DNA of 64,000 nucleotides from Polytrichum commune. Lineage: Eukaryota > Streptophyta > Polytrichopsida > Polytrichales > Polytrichaceae. The translations under genes and the position numbers were made by a program. Every line of letters begins with the position of its first letter. The stretch's first letter is position 1. The notes beneath the pieces were generated by a model. The model was not told the DNA's origin. It was given only the letters and a program-made list of their open reading frames with translations, and searched no databases. Positions 1-12,600 of the stretch are shown in pieces. Location: contig OX485804.1 in the NCBI GenBank assembly GCA_950295325.1, positions 66,564,033 through 66,628,032 on the forward strand, read 5' to 3'.

Positions 1-799
1 GGATGAGAAGTACTGTCAACCACGATCATGCATAATTTGGGGAAATTTATTAGTATATACAAATTCTTTTATTATAGTATGGATAACTTGCTAGTATATG
101 TTGGACGTTGTTGGTAATTGAAACTAGTTAAAAAAAGTCATGCACTTGGTTTTTCTTAGTATGCACAAAATGGGAGAATTAAAAAACTACATTAACCATG
201 TGATTTAGCGTGGTAGTGAATAAGTTGGTGTGCCATGTTGATTTCGGTGTACTTTCATACTATTTTTATTTCTTATTTTTAAAAAATAAACTTCTTGGTG
301 GGTGTTTTTAATTTGATTTTGGATGCATATTTTACCAGTGAGGGTCCGAAGTTTTTTTTTGGGCTGCCCATGCATGCGACCACTCACTTAATACGGAGAG
401 AGGGAGTTATAATATACAAAAGTACCTCTATTCATTCAATGTAAAAGCCTTGAAATAATATGCAACCCAGAGGTTACATTTGTTCAGTTGATTCAACACC
501 GGACTTAGATTTAAAGACCTTGAATTAGTCTAGCCCAAGACATTTGAGATGAATCGGCAACACTTCTATAGGGGGTTTAAGTTTTTATGCTGGATGGATG
601 AGAGTTACGAATGTGTATGACAATTCCCTCCCTCTGCTCAAATTAAGTTACTACTACAATGGATCTCTCATAAGAAACCAACAGAATACTCCCCCAAAAC
701 AACACCTTATTTCTCATGATCTCATAATTCTTACCTTTACTGCAACTTAGGGATGTGCTCATCACTGTTGTCATAAGAGGCCAATAAAAGCAAGCGCGG
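1..799. other. AT-rich non-coding stretch, no gene seen
   Basis: No open frame here has splice sites, codon bias or a recognisable motif. The only structure I can name is a short dispersed repeat near 505-640, listed separately, and then the MITE that starts at 800. Confidence 0.6.
505..640 (+). repeat. short dispersed repeat, copy 1 of 3
   Basis: The segment reads GAATTAGTCTAG, then GAATCGGC, then CTATAGGGGG, then TGGATGGATGA at similar spacing. The same series of blocks recurs at about 13,295-13,410 and 35,480-35,570. The 13.3-kb copy lies inside a perfect inverted repeat, so the family is probably a small non-autonomous DNA transposon. No ends are visible for this copy. Confidence 0.5.
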
Positions 800-1181
800 C
801 TACACTAAATATGATATTTAGTGTCACCAATTCTAATTATCTTGTTCAATACTAATTGTAAACTGCAGTATAGTGTCACCAACACTAAATGTTGACCCAA
901 CATTATTTGTCATTCCTTCTAATTAATTTTTTTGGGATTCTAGATTCACCGAATCTGGCAATTACTGTCACTTACCAATCGATTTTTCATCCAAATTTCA
1001 ATCATCCATGACAATATTTCATCACAAGTTGCTGACAAGAGGAAGTTGGGTTTGGGCCAATGGATGAACTCATCCATCATCCATGACAATACTTGCTCAC
1101 TTCTTCATAAGAAGTGTGATCCGAAAAGTTACCATAGTGACATAAAGGACCATATGACACTAAATAACATATGTAGTGTAG
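800..1181. mobile_element. MITE family 1, copy 1 (~380 bp)
   Basis: The element begins CTACACTAAATATGATATTT and ends with a diverged inverted copy finishing in TAGTGTAG. The body aligns along its length with 13,950-14,305 and 39,125-39,503, sharing blocks such as CATCACAAGTTGCTGACAAG and a CATCCATGACAATA motif. The terminal repeat is itself a hairpin (CACTAAATAT, one base, ATATTTAGTG). No coding capacity. A target-site duplication is not clear. Confidence 0.8.
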
Positions 1182-1941
1182 TTTCCCAGTTTCCTGTGTG
1201 CCGGAGCTCTTGGATTTAGTGTGTCGGCCACCTTTGTCGCCACCTACTGTGAAGCAGATGTGCTCATCCCATCGACCGACGACGGCGATAGAATCTCTCA
1301 TCGCTTTTTCCGTTTCCTTTTTTTCTCTTTCACTCTTCGATCGTGGTAGGTCGACGCGCAGTCATAGGCCGGGTAGTAGGTTATTCATTCATTCATCGAT
1401 TCATTCATTCGTTTTGTAGGAAGTATATTTTTTGTTTTAAGGCAGCCGGAATTGAGGGATGTGCTCATCGTCGTTGCCATCACAATTCGGTGGAGCTTGG
1501 GGACTGTGGAGTTCCAATGGTCCTCGTCGTCTTCGTCGGAGCTGCAACCAGGAGAGGAGAGAAGAGGAGAGAAGAGGAGAGAAGAGAAGAGAAGGTGAAG
1601 TGTGGGCCAGGTGAAGTTGTAGTTGAGGTAAGCTGAGAAGTCGGATATTGGAGGCGTATGACGACACTATTGTCTGTGTGACCTTCGGGCACATCCAAGC
1701 GCTGCCTGCTCGATTTGTGTTTCAAGCTCTTGATGAGTAGTATAATAGCTTCCGAAGAGGGTTGCAGACTTTGAAGTTCGAACTTGGGGAGCTCCCGGAC
1801 CGGTTTCTTCGTTGTTGTACCAGGTGTGTGTTGTACCGTCTCCTTCCTTCCTTCCTTCCTTCCTTCCTTCCTGCCTTCCGTTTTAAGTATAATCGCACGA
1901 ATTTGAAGTATAAGTGTACCGCATGTCGTCGTTGTTGTTGT

Positions 1942-1974
<33 letters not shown>

Positions 1975-2592
1975 GCGTGTAAGTACGCTGCTGGATCGAT
2001 TGAGTACATGATTACACAGCTGCGTCATCGTCACCTTTCTTTCTTTCTTCTTTGAGCTTGTCTTACGTGTCGAGATTTCCAAGGCGGTGTTGGAAATGTT
2101 TTTTTTCTTTTTTTCCCCTTCTTGTTTCTTCTTCCTTGCGCAGAGTCAGAATCTGAGCCGTTTGTGAATATTTTTGTTTGGTGTCAAATTTCGTGCGGTG
2201 AGAGTGAGTGCGTGCTTTTGGTGAGGAGGAGGAAGCTGAAAAGGCTTATATGGACTAGTGTGGAGGTCAATTCGAATTTTAAATCAGCGAGGTTCGAATT
2301 GATTCAAAGGTTTTGAACAGCTTTGAATCCTTCCTTACGGTATTACGAGGAAGTGTACTTTTGGACGGGGAGGCACAGTTTCTTTAAAATATCCTGTACC
2401 AGAGTTGTGACGACTTGTAGAAATAAATGGCATATTGAGCACCAGATAAGTAGTCGACATGAAACGAGACGCAATGCGGAATTTGAATTGAATTTCGCAT
2501 TGCAATCAACGATTCTCTCTTCGCATTCATTGACCTTTGCTAGCTACGTAGGCCTGAAGAAACTCTTGCTTTCTTGTTCACATCAGTAGCGA
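1182..2592. promoter_or_regulatory. upstream region of the ZIP gene, with microsatellites
   Basis: This 1.4-kb interval precedes the ZIP gene and probably holds its promoter and 5' UTR. It contains a GAGAA-type purine tract (about 1551-1595), a (TCCT)n tract (about 1831-1871) and a (GTT)n/(GAT)n tract (about 1927-1975). Long frames here are low-complexity translations of these repeats. I could not place a TATA box or a transcription start. Confidence 0.4.
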
Positions 2593-4713
2593 ATGTCTGA
2601 GTGGAGTTTCGGGTTTCTCTTCCCCGACCTTGTTTCGAAGATTCTTACATTCTCGGCACGTAACACTTCTGGTAAGCTCAATTTTCATGCACACATCTCT
2701 CTCCCACTCTCTCCTGCACATACATATGCATCGTGGAGGGGGATGCATGAGGGCTACATGGTGCTGACCATATTGTTTGTTTTTATTTATTAAATGTGTG
2801 CAGGTACAAATTCAGAAGACAAAATGGGTGACTGCGGCCCTACCATCGATATGGCTTGCAGGGATGTTTTGCTTTCCAAACGCTTGAAAGGCGCAGCAAT
2901 CGCCACCATCCTCACTGCCAGTGCCCTAGGCGTCTTGTTACCGCTTCTAGGTCGGAACCTCAGGTTTCTGAGAACAGATGGGAATCTCTTCTTCATCTCC
3001 AAAGCATTCGCAGCTGGGGTGATTTTGGCTACCGCATTTGTGCACATGTTACCCAGTGCGGAGAGCACCTTGGCTAACCCGTGCTTACCTGCCCATCCGT
3101 GGTCGAAATTCGCGTGGGCAGGTTTCATAGCCATGTTGGCCTCCCTTGGGACCCTTGTGGTGGACTTTGCTGCCACAGAATTCTATCAAAAGCGCCACCT
3201 CCACAATGCAACGTTAGACAAAGTTGTGGACGCTTCAGGTGAAGCTGGTATGCATCTGTACCTGTTTAACTACTGATTGAATGATCTATCTTATTTCCTT
3301 ATGTTCATTAGAGTTATCCTGTAACTCAATGGAACTTTTCGTCAGGAATCGATCCCCTATGATTTTCCTTGGTTGTTTTGCATACGATGACAATATTTCT
3401 TTTCACTTGTGGTGCATACTCGGAGGTAGTGTTTGAATTTTAACGAAGAGCAACCTATTTCGGTTCATTGAGGGCCAAACACATTTTAGCACCTCTTGAA
3501 AGTGATTCTCAATGAGCCCATATAAAATGTTCGTTCAAACTTCCACACTACCTCCAAGCATGCATAGTAAGCGTACCAAACATAGATGGTGTTGTAAGCA
3601 AAACAACTAAATCCCGACCAAAAGTCATGCTGAGTTAGGGAATAACTCTACTCTTTGTTGAATGAATTATGTTGCTGTCAAGAATTATGTTAACATTGGG
3701 GCTCACATACTCGGTCGTTTCCCAGCAGGTTTAGCGAAAGGAGATCCCGAGAAGCAGGAGCCAGACGAGCGATTGAACATTGTAGGAATGAGGGCTCATG
3801 CAGCAGCTCATAGTCATAGCCACCCCGAGGGGCATCATGAGTGTGTGGATGTGACTCACCCTCACACGCATGGGCATATGGGTCACTCTACGGAGGATAG
3901 GGCAGCACATATCAGGCACATTGTTATAGCTCAAGTAAGTTTTGTTAAAGAGCTCAAGAATATTTTTCAGTGGGATGGAGTTAAAATTTCTTAGAGACTT
4001 GTGAAGAGGATTGAGCTGAAGAGTTTACAAATTGTTCCTAGGTGGTGTGGAGATGATAATTGCCTCGTGTTTGGTTACTCACAGAAACGGTTTTCTTGCT
4101 GATTTTGCAGGTGTTGGAGTTTGGGATCGTGGCTCATTCTGTGATCATTGGCATTGCACTGGGAGTATCAGACAGTCCTTGCACCATTAGGCCCCTTTTT
4201 GCAGCCCTCAGTTTCCATCAATTTTTTGAAGGCTTTGCGCTTGGTGGATGTATATCCCAGGTGAGCATTGATGCATCTTTGGGATTGAGGGCCAATTTGC
4301 TGAAGTCAACCTATTCGATTCAGGCATGCAGTATACTTTGATTTTTATGTCAAGGCAGCTAAACCTTCTTATGACTGACTGTTGTTTCCCACCCCCCCTG
4401 ATTGTAGGCTGGTTTCCGTAACCGTTCTGCTGCATTCATGGCTTTCTTCTTTGCTATCACCACTCCAATAGGAATTGCGATCGGAATGGGGATTTCGACA
4501 TCTTACAATGACAACAGTCCAACAGCGCTGGCTGTGCAAGGTGTGTTTGATGCTATATCAGCAGGTATCCTTCTGTATATGGCTTTGGTGGACCTGATTG
4601 CAGCGGACTTCCTCAGCAGCCGCATGCGATGTAACAGACAGCTTCAAGTCTATTCTTACCTTGCACTCTTTGCAGGAAGTGGTGCCATGTCGCTTCTTGG
4701 TGTCTGGGCTTGA
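2593..4713 (+). CDS. ZIP family zinc/iron transporter
   Basis: A ZIP (IRT-like) divalent-metal importer with eight predicted membrane spans. Coding exons: 2593-2671 (or start at 2824), 2804-3247, 3729-3934, 4111-4260, 4408-4713; all junctions are GT-AG and in phase. From Met 2824 the product is 361 aa, the usual ZIP length; the upstream in-frame Met at 2593 adds 33 residues through the first intron, so the start is uncertain. Visible marks are a CRD motif near the N-terminus, PLLGR ending span 1, a His-rich cytosolic loop ([10 protein letters not shown], then [10 protein letters not shown]), the span-4 signature HSVIIG, the span-5 [11 protein letters not shown] metal-site motif, and a short C-terminal tail after span 8. 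These residues fit metal coordination in spans 4 and 5. The protein probably sits in the plasma or another cell membrane; substrate specificity cannot be read. It is convergent with the gene ending at 5120. The second intron carries a MITE (3311-3649). Confidence 0.93.
3311..3649. mobile_element. MITE family 2, copy 1, inside a ZIP intron
   Basis: The left end reads GAGTTATCCTGTAACTCA and continues to GGTTGTTTTGCATAC. The right end is the inverted form, with GTAAGCAAAACAACTAAATC followed by GAGTTAGGGAATAACTC. Inner blocks around GGTAGTGT are also inverted. A second copy lies at 29,925-30,309 in an intron of the rhodanese gene. No coding capacity; probably non-autonomous. Confidence 0.65.
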
Positions 4714-5119
4714 AACCCTCATCCGCCATGTATTTTTGTTCAAATAATCATGCTCAGGATCCCATTCACATCTTAACAGTTACAAATCCCTCCAGTCGAG
4801 TGAAATAGGATCTTTGAAATCAGAATACCTTGGGGCATACTGGCTTTTTGCAGTACCCTTTCGAAATGTAAAAATAAAATTTAATACATTTTTGCACTTA
4901 ATTGGTGATTACCAAGACAATTGCATCACCAGAAATCAGTTCACTCGAATCTTTGAGGCTCTATTTTCTATTTATGTGTTTGTTTCCATATTCCTTTCTA
5001 TGTGTAATTCCCTATGAGATCTATTATCATGAGTTTCACTTGGTATTTGGAGAGGCCCAGATCAAGCACATTTTTCACATAAAGATGTCTTTTCAAATCC
5101 ATTGCCAAGCTCAATGCTT

Positions 5120-8078
5120 TTATTTTCCTCCTGGTCCTTTCACCTCTGCTTTCTTGGCTGCTGCAGCCAGTTTGCTGGCGCTGTCTATGCCTGTTAGCTT
5201 CTGTGTCACTTTCTCTTCTGTTGTGTGAATCTGGCCATCGAGTTCTGTCCTCATTTGCGCCAGGTGCTTTTGCAAAGTATCCATCACTTTCTGTGTTATC
5301 TCGTCGGGTATTGCAGCTGTCATGGAAAGTCATAAGAATTGAGATGAGAAGGTCCATGTTTTCACAGACATATCCTTTTAATCCAAAGAGACATGTCGGT
5401 GACAATATGAGCTTGAGAATTGCTGTGTTTTCTGGACATGGCAGTGTTGAAATATTGTTGGGTATAGAATTCAGGAAGATTACCCAGGTAAGCGAGTTCA
5501 ATTTCACGTTGTCTCGCAGCTTCTGCAGCCAATCTCTCCTCTTCTGCCCTTCGGGCCTCCTCATCCTATCCACCACCAGTAAAAGATTTAGTGTTGTATA
5601 CACATGTTGCCTTTGCAAGAACCATAGTTTACACATACTGTATTACTTTGAGTATGCAATACATGATGAAAAACACGACAGCTTAGCTGAATATGGGAAG
5701 TCGGTCTGTGACAAACACACCTCTTTCTCTTTCTGGATTCGTTCCATCTCTGCATCAAACTCATCTTGGGGCAAAAACTTAACCAGAGGAGGAACTGCAG
5801 GGGGGAAATCCACAAAATTGCCAACTTCGAGCGTTTCTAGGGTCAGTATGAAAGTAGGCATACATGCATATTGGTACATTTTGTAGTGCCTGAAGTATCT
5901 GTTTCCTCAACCCATCCCATCCTATCCCTTCAACAAATTCTTCAGATTGCAATACCGCCAGCTGAAGCTGAATGAGAAGCATTTTCTACACTGGGAACTA
6001 CTCATTACAACCACATTGATAGCAAGCACCCACACTGCAGCATTCTCCGAGGTCCAAATTGGAATGGATGTTTCAGAAGTTCATGATGTAATAAAAAATC
6101 AGGTGCAATCACTACAAGCATACGAGTCCTGGGCAATTGACTTGGGTCACTGACAAAGTGTCCTACGTCACTTGGAAATCTGCAAACCTTCCATCGGGAT
6201 GGTAGATTTACATATTTCTCTCACCCACTCAAGATGATTGCCCAAGACTCATATGCTAGTAGTGAATAGAATGAAAATAATTGATTGAAAACGTACGTGT
6301 GAAGCAAATAATGACTAATGGCTTGTAAATCTGCCAAGGAGAAGATGCTGATTGAAAATGGTGGTCGTTGGACACTGTGCGTGAGCAAGATCTTCTTCGT
6401 CTTCTCCCAACTCAAATCCATTGGCATACGCCCGGCTGGGGGTAATGAACCACGGAGCGAGTAATTAATATACTTTAGTGTTGATGATTGTTGTTGATGT
6501 GTTTCCGGTTAACCCTCAGTGCTGCTTCTAGCATGTTCATGATAATTGTATATTCTTTTCCTTTATACTTGATGATGTGAAATCTTCATCAAACTCTTTC
6601 AAAGTCAATTTTGTGTGGATGTCAAGAAGAATGACCTTGGAAGACAATAAGCTATGACTATCTACCAAAAAGTCAGTCACATCACAATCTATATTCACGT
6701 TGTGCAATTTCAACAAACCGTAATGTATGAAGCCCAAAATTGGGCTCCAAAAGCGTTGCGGGGTTAATCGATCAAAATGCGCAAAGGGTAATGTACGTGA
6801 AGTAGTATTGATGGTGGGATTCTAGGGTTTTCAGCCCTTCACTCTCGGAGATATGGAGCTCTTAAACTTTGGACCTTCCTATATACAGAGCCAATTCTGC
6901 ATTTGGTTTTCATGCCTGTTTGCTTTCTCACGGAAGAATTTTTTGAGTACAGGGGTTAGTGGATTACAAGTGGACTGTTCGTGAATGACTTTCACGATGG
7001 ATACCAGGGCAGAAGTCTTTTCCATGGTGAATCTTTTCTCTTGCGCAAATCTGTTTTTGAATAGGTTAAGTTGAATTGTTTTCGTATATAGCTTCTCTTG
7101 ATTTGTACGCAAGGTTTATTACGGCGAATTCTCTCCCCAGTAACTGAACCAGATTATGGGGGACTTTTTCATTAAGAGTCATTCAACAGCTTCAAAAAGT
7201 TAGGCGGCGTAGGAAATTGTTGGACAGTGGACATAAATCAAAGGATACACAATGGCATTGTAGTACAGGTCAACAATAATTTCTGCAATTTCATCTCCAT
7301 CGTCTACAATGTTGAATGCTTCCCGCACATTCCTGCATGCAAGTTATCAGTATCTGCTGATGGAAGTGAAGGGAAGAAAGAAATAGGACGACAGAAATGA
7401 TTCCTCCTTCATTGATTGCAAGTTGTGCCGAAAAGAGTGAGAATATCTCTCACGGAACACAAGACGTTTTATTGGAAGTAAACGAGTCTGGAAGCATGAT
7501 GAATTTGGAGTACCTTCTCACATGTACTGTCTCCTTCGGCTCCAAAATCTCAACCAGCTGAGCCTCTGAGAGATCCTTCCACGCTAAAACTTCAGCCTAT
7601 GTGAAGCCACAAAATATACAGTCACCTAAATTTGGTATTCAGACAGGACTCTGACAAATAAAGGAGATGATTTATATCGTCAGTAGTTACGTAATTTGAA
7701 GCTTTAGCAATCTGTTAGTCAGAGGTATCAGAGGTATGATGCCACCAAATTTTGTCACCTTATCACAACCGTTTTATTCTAAACTTGTGACAGCCCCGAG
7801 TGAATTTGTAAACATGCAGAACATTCTATTTGTCACTATTTGTTTCGAATTGCGGCGTAAGAGATTTCCTCGTGATTGATATCCTTAGGACAGGCTTCTC
7901 ACATATTTCTGCTTGTTATTCTTGTATCATGAAGGAATGGAATCTGAAGATCGAGTCACCGTCGACATTACTGCTAAGAGAATGACTCTGGAATTCTGAG
8001 ATTGCCCTACCATGCTTGTTTTCGCTAGTGTCTTCGGCGGCGGCTCGAAATTTTGCCTCCAAGCTTGATAAAGTGAAC
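5120..8078 (-). CDS. CFAP119/C1a-32-like flagellar protein (5' end incomplete)
   Basis: A flagellar central-apparatus (C1a-32/CLAMP family) protein, expected in motile sperm. Exons in coding order: 8011-8078, 7514-7596, 7249-7332, 6968-7050, 6297-6435, perhaps 5956-5990, 5721-5836, 5484-5565, 5120-5316 (TAA at 5120). Every junction is GT-AG and phase-compatible. Recognisable segments are AWKDLSEAQLVEIL, VREAFNIVDDGDEIAEI, QEKRFTMEKTSALVSIVK and THSVQRPPFSISIFSL; the last fits the family's conserved HSVxRPPxSI block. The C-terminus is a charged helix (DEEARRAEEERLAAEAA) and a coiled coil with a Lys/Gly-rich end. The family normally continues from the RPP block into a Tyr-Phe-Arg-His-type segment, which I cannot find, so the 35-bp exon is provisional. 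No initiating Met was found upstream of 8078; a first exon is missing. Family assignment rests on remembered conserved blocks. Confidence 0.7.
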
Positions 8079-8344
8079 CTGCTAAAAAGTAGACAAACAC
8101 ATTGATGCCATGGCTATAGTCATGGCCAAACCCTTACTCTATACCGTGGAAAGATGCATGAGAGACTCGAGTTGAAGTGGCTTCATGAAAATATTATGGA
8201 GGCGACTGACCTCCATACAGTCTAAAATCCATACTGACAAGCAAGTGTATGTAGGTGTCACAGTTCGACTATGGTGTGCTAATCTCACAAATTTCGGCAG
8301 CTATTTCTAAACGTCGCATGGTGACACTGAAGTTTCAACCTTAC

Positions 8345-9385
8345 TAACTAAGCAACGCACCGCATGAACGAACCTCAACCGTTGGTTACTTCCGCCTTCC
8401 TTTTCAATTACGTCCACTTCAATTCATCCTATATTAAAACTGCAGAAGTTTCTTCCAACCATTCCTCGATGGCATTTACTTAGGTCATTTGTCAACACTC
8501 GCTCGTAGGCTTTCAGGCACAGTTGTTTACTCCTAAACTACCTATGTCAACTAGTATTTCTTTCGTTGTTGAAGTAAAGTTGTATTCCACAAGTCTCATG
8601 TAACGGTATTTGGGTGTATACTGATGAGAGTGTTTGGGAGTTCTCTGCCTAACAGTATTCGTTATACATGCCAAACACTAAGTAAGTTACAGTACTGCTG
8701 TGTCGGAATATGAGGTTCGCACCGTATGAACGAGCCTCAACCGTTGCTTATTTGCTGCCTTCCTTTTCAATATCTCCAATGCAAATTAGGCCTACAAATA
8801 AAACTGCAGAAATATTTTCCAATTTCTCGTTGACGTATGACGAGTCATTCGTCAACACTCCGGCTCATAGGCTTTCAGGTACAGTTGTTTGCTCCTAAAC
8901 TGACTAATTCAACTTGTCTCTCTGTGCGTCGTATGTCGTTGCTGAAGTGAAGTATTATTGATGGGAGTGTTTTGGAGTTCTCTGCTTAACAATGTTCATA
9001 ACAGCAAGTAAAAAACTGCTGTGTCAGAGTAGGAGGGCCGCTTTCAATCCAAGAGGTGCACATCAGATGTCATGCACATACTCAACGTCGGAGTAATCCA
9101 GTTTCTCACTCGAGGATGCAAGTTTGTCATAGGTCATTTGTCAGCACTTGGTCTTTGGCTTTCAGGCACAGTTGTAAAATCCTAAGCTGACTATGTCAAT
9201 ATGTCTTTCTGTACGGTGTATCTCGTTGTCGAAGTGGACTTGTAAGTATATGATGAGAGCCTTTTGGAGTTCTCTGCCTAACAATGTTCGTAATTACATG
9301 TCACAAACACCAAGTAAGTAAAGAACTGCTGTGTCAGAGTAGGAGGTCCGCTTTCATTCCAAGAGGTGCAGTTAACCATCAGAAA
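8345..9385. repeat. degenerate tandem repeat between CFAP-like and SEC1 genes
   Basis: About three imperfect copies of a 300-365 bp unit. Marker blocks recur in order: GCACCGTATGAACGAGCCTC (8.36, 8.72 kb), GGCTTTCAGGCACAGTTGT (8.51, 8.87, 9.16 kb), GGAGTTCTCTGCCTAACA (8.64, 8.97, 9.27 kb) and CTGCTGTGTCAGAGTAGGAG (9.01, 9.33 kb). It fills the space between two genes transcribed away from each other, so it overlaps both promoter regions. It also contains no believable coding frame. Confidence 0.7.
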
Positions 9386-9681
9386 TCTTGCACAAGCTCA
9401 ATTTGGGAACAATCCAGTTTTCTCTCACTTAAGTCAACGATCTCAAATGTTGGAGGCATTATCTGTTGGCACTTCCAACTTGACCGACTACATATCTCAA
9501 GATGGTGGTCACGTCACTTGTCAAGGCTTGGATACCACAGGGCGGTTTGACAAAGCAGACTGTGACCTAATTCAAGAAGCACATGGTGATAGACGGACAA
9601 TGGTATGTTATAGTGTGATAGAGGATCAATTCATTCTTCAGAGACTTCCATAGTCGAGAAGACAGTCAAAGCGAAGTAGCC

Positions 9682-12600
9682 ATGGCGACGTCTTCGCCTC
9701 GCGACACGATGACTCCCAGGCGTGGCGTCTATCGCTCCTTCAAGCAAATTACAAAAGAGCGTGAGTGTTTGTGTTATGTTGCACACGTCCTAATGGTTAC
9801 TACGGTGAGCTCTTCTGGACCTCATGGTCCACAATGATCACCTCGGAGTGGATTCCTCCTAAATCTGAGATCCTATATTGTCAATCAGAAAATTTGGAAA
9901 CTGTGTATATCTATGGTCATGTACCCTAATGATTATTAAGGTGAGCTCTTCTGGAACCATGGTCCATAATGATCATCGGATTGGATTCCTCCTAAATCTG
10001 AGATCCTATACTTTCAATTAGAAAATTTGGAAACTATGTATCTCTATAGTCATCTACCCTAATGCTTATTAAGGTGAGCTCTTCTGGAACCATGAAGCAT
10101 AATGATCACCTCGGAGTGGATTCCTCCTAAATCTGAGATACGATACTTTTAATAAGAACAATTTGAAGCTATAAATCTCAATAGTCATTTTGTAGAAATC
10201 AGCTATTCCTGATAGAATCACTTCATAAAGAGAATTACCTTCTTCACTGATCGGTGAATTTCTTAGTATCAGCAGTCTCAATCACAGTGAGGACAAGATG
10301 GCAGGAGCACATCAATATAGCCCATTCTCTGTTCCACTCAAGTTGACTAAGTAGAAGCAAGAAGAGAGTCTTTCGAATATACTGAACCGGCAAAACATTG
10401 TGGCATAGATTGTGCAGGTCTACTGGAAATGCTGCGAACGGCAAAAAGCGGTGTAAAGTCGATCGACTGGAAGGTTTCGTTCCTCTTTACCTCAACAAAA
10501 ATTCATTCATAATGTTTAGATGGGTACAGAAGGGAAATGGTCATATCTTCATGCTTACCTACCGTGTGGCTCTGATGATGGCGTGCTTGCAGGTGCTGAT
10601 AGTAGATGCAATAACAGTGAAGGTGATATCCTCTTGCTGCAGTATGTCAGAAATAACCGAAGAGGGAATCTCTTGTGCGTGTTTTTCCTAAGTAGAACTT
10701 CTGAAAGCCTTCCGTATATTTCTCAGCACACACAGTAAAGCACCATAGCTTTACTGTGATAGCTCTCTGCATCTTGCGAAAGCCAGAAGTGCTTTTGAGG
10801 CGTTAGTGTACAGAAATTTGATATTTACTTGTAGGTCATACTCTCTGGAATATGGTGCCGTTAAACTTTCTTTAGGGATTGGTCATATTTTTTTGCCTTT
10901 ATGATGTTAGGGTTCAAAACACTTATTCTCAACTGCTGAAATGGTCCGAAGAAAAATCAAAATTAGAAGGAATATATTTTGGTGAACGTGTTGTGGCCTG
11001 TGTACAGTGGTGGAGGATTTGATGAAAGGCAGAGAACCATTACCTTCTCTCAATGCTGTGTATTTCATTCAGCCAACTGCAGACAAGTATGTGCAAAACC
11101 ATGTAACTTGTCCTAAGATTATAAACTCCCTTGCTCTACTCGCAGTTGGAAACCCACATATTGACATAACACTGGAGGCTTAAGATAATTAAGTAGACTT
11201 ACTTTAAGTCTTGGAGGAATGTCATTTGAATGTTTTTTGTGGCAGGTTGCCTTGTTCAGAGAAATTCTCTTTACATGTTGAAAATCACATCCATTTTGTG
11301 CAGCTTAACAACTTGAACTAAACTTTTGCAGTGTGAAAATTATGATTGGAGATATAACGGGGAACATACCTAAATACCAGAAGTATGGAAATCCCTTCAT
11401 CCATTTTGTCATTCCTCCCGTATTGAGATTCATTTCTTTTTATGGCAGATTAATATCAAGGGGCCCTTATGAGACGTCATACATTTTCAATTTTATCTAT
11501 GATCCGCAATGTAATTGTAATGGTTGTTATAGGTTCTTTTATGACAGGATATACGTTTTCTTCAGCTCACCAGCTCCTCCTCATCTAGTGGAATCGATTA
11601 AGGACAATGTGACTGCCCTCAGTAAAATTGCAGCTCTTCGAGAGGTGAGAGCTCATGAATCTAACTTCTGACCTACCTAAGTCAAGACTTGTACAAAGGT
11701 TACATTCATCTTGCAGGCTTTAGCATCGACAACAAATGTACTAGCCCAAAACTTCATAGAAAGCAGCAACTCTACTTCTTTTTGCCAGCTGTCTTGACAT
11801 CAGTGGAAATTCTTGGGTGACACATTTTCTGGGTACAAACTGCTCTTATCGAACTTTCTTGTGGTGGTGAATGTTGTATGAGGTGCAGATGAATTTGGAG
11901 TTTATTGCAGTTGACACACAGGTAATCTTTAACAGCGGTGGACTCCTTTAGAATTGATGAATTTATATTATTGTATGATCATGCACACTATCAGCAAGGA
12001 AGTCCCATAGCACTAGTCTTGTGTCACTGGAGAATGAACATAACTATATTGATGGTAAATCTGCAGATTCTCCAGTGATGCGTTCAGTATTGCATACTTG
12101 ATGCCTTCTTTGACTTGCACGTCTTGCACATTTATATGAACCCAACTATTGCACTGCATCCTTGTAGTTGGTTTCGGTATAATTGAGTATACTAGTTACG
12201 TAAAACATCATATCTGTCCAGCAATCTGCAATCTAAGAGAACCTGTATCCACAGTGGCTGTATCTAGTTGGATGGAATCATTGTAAGTGAATGAAACAAA
12301 GATTTCTATCTACAATATATGTTGGACGTGAGAGCAGGTTACAATTTTGGGCTGATCGATTTTGATGGCGAGGTAGGGGTTTACAACAGAGCATGACAGA
12401 TCCATGGAGCATCTGTTTGGGGAGCATTCAGATCATTCTGAAGCATATGAAATCTGCATACAAAGTGTGGCAATACGACTATCAACAGTCTTCGCTTCCA
12501 TGAAGGTACAGCTAATCTTGATGTATTCCATGCACGTCACTTCTGTTGTTCCTTGCAAATATGGGATCTGGCCCAACAAACAAACAAACACAAGGATAGA

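Noticed and set aside
1480-2082. 200-aa Ser/Lys-rich frame on the minus strand
   Set aside because: It runs through GAT, TCCT and GAGAA microsatellites; homopolymer-like protein with no domain.
9366-9653. 95-aa open frame before SEC1
   Set aside because: It overlaps the end of the tandem repeat, lacks a recognisable domain and stops before the well-supported SEC1 start.
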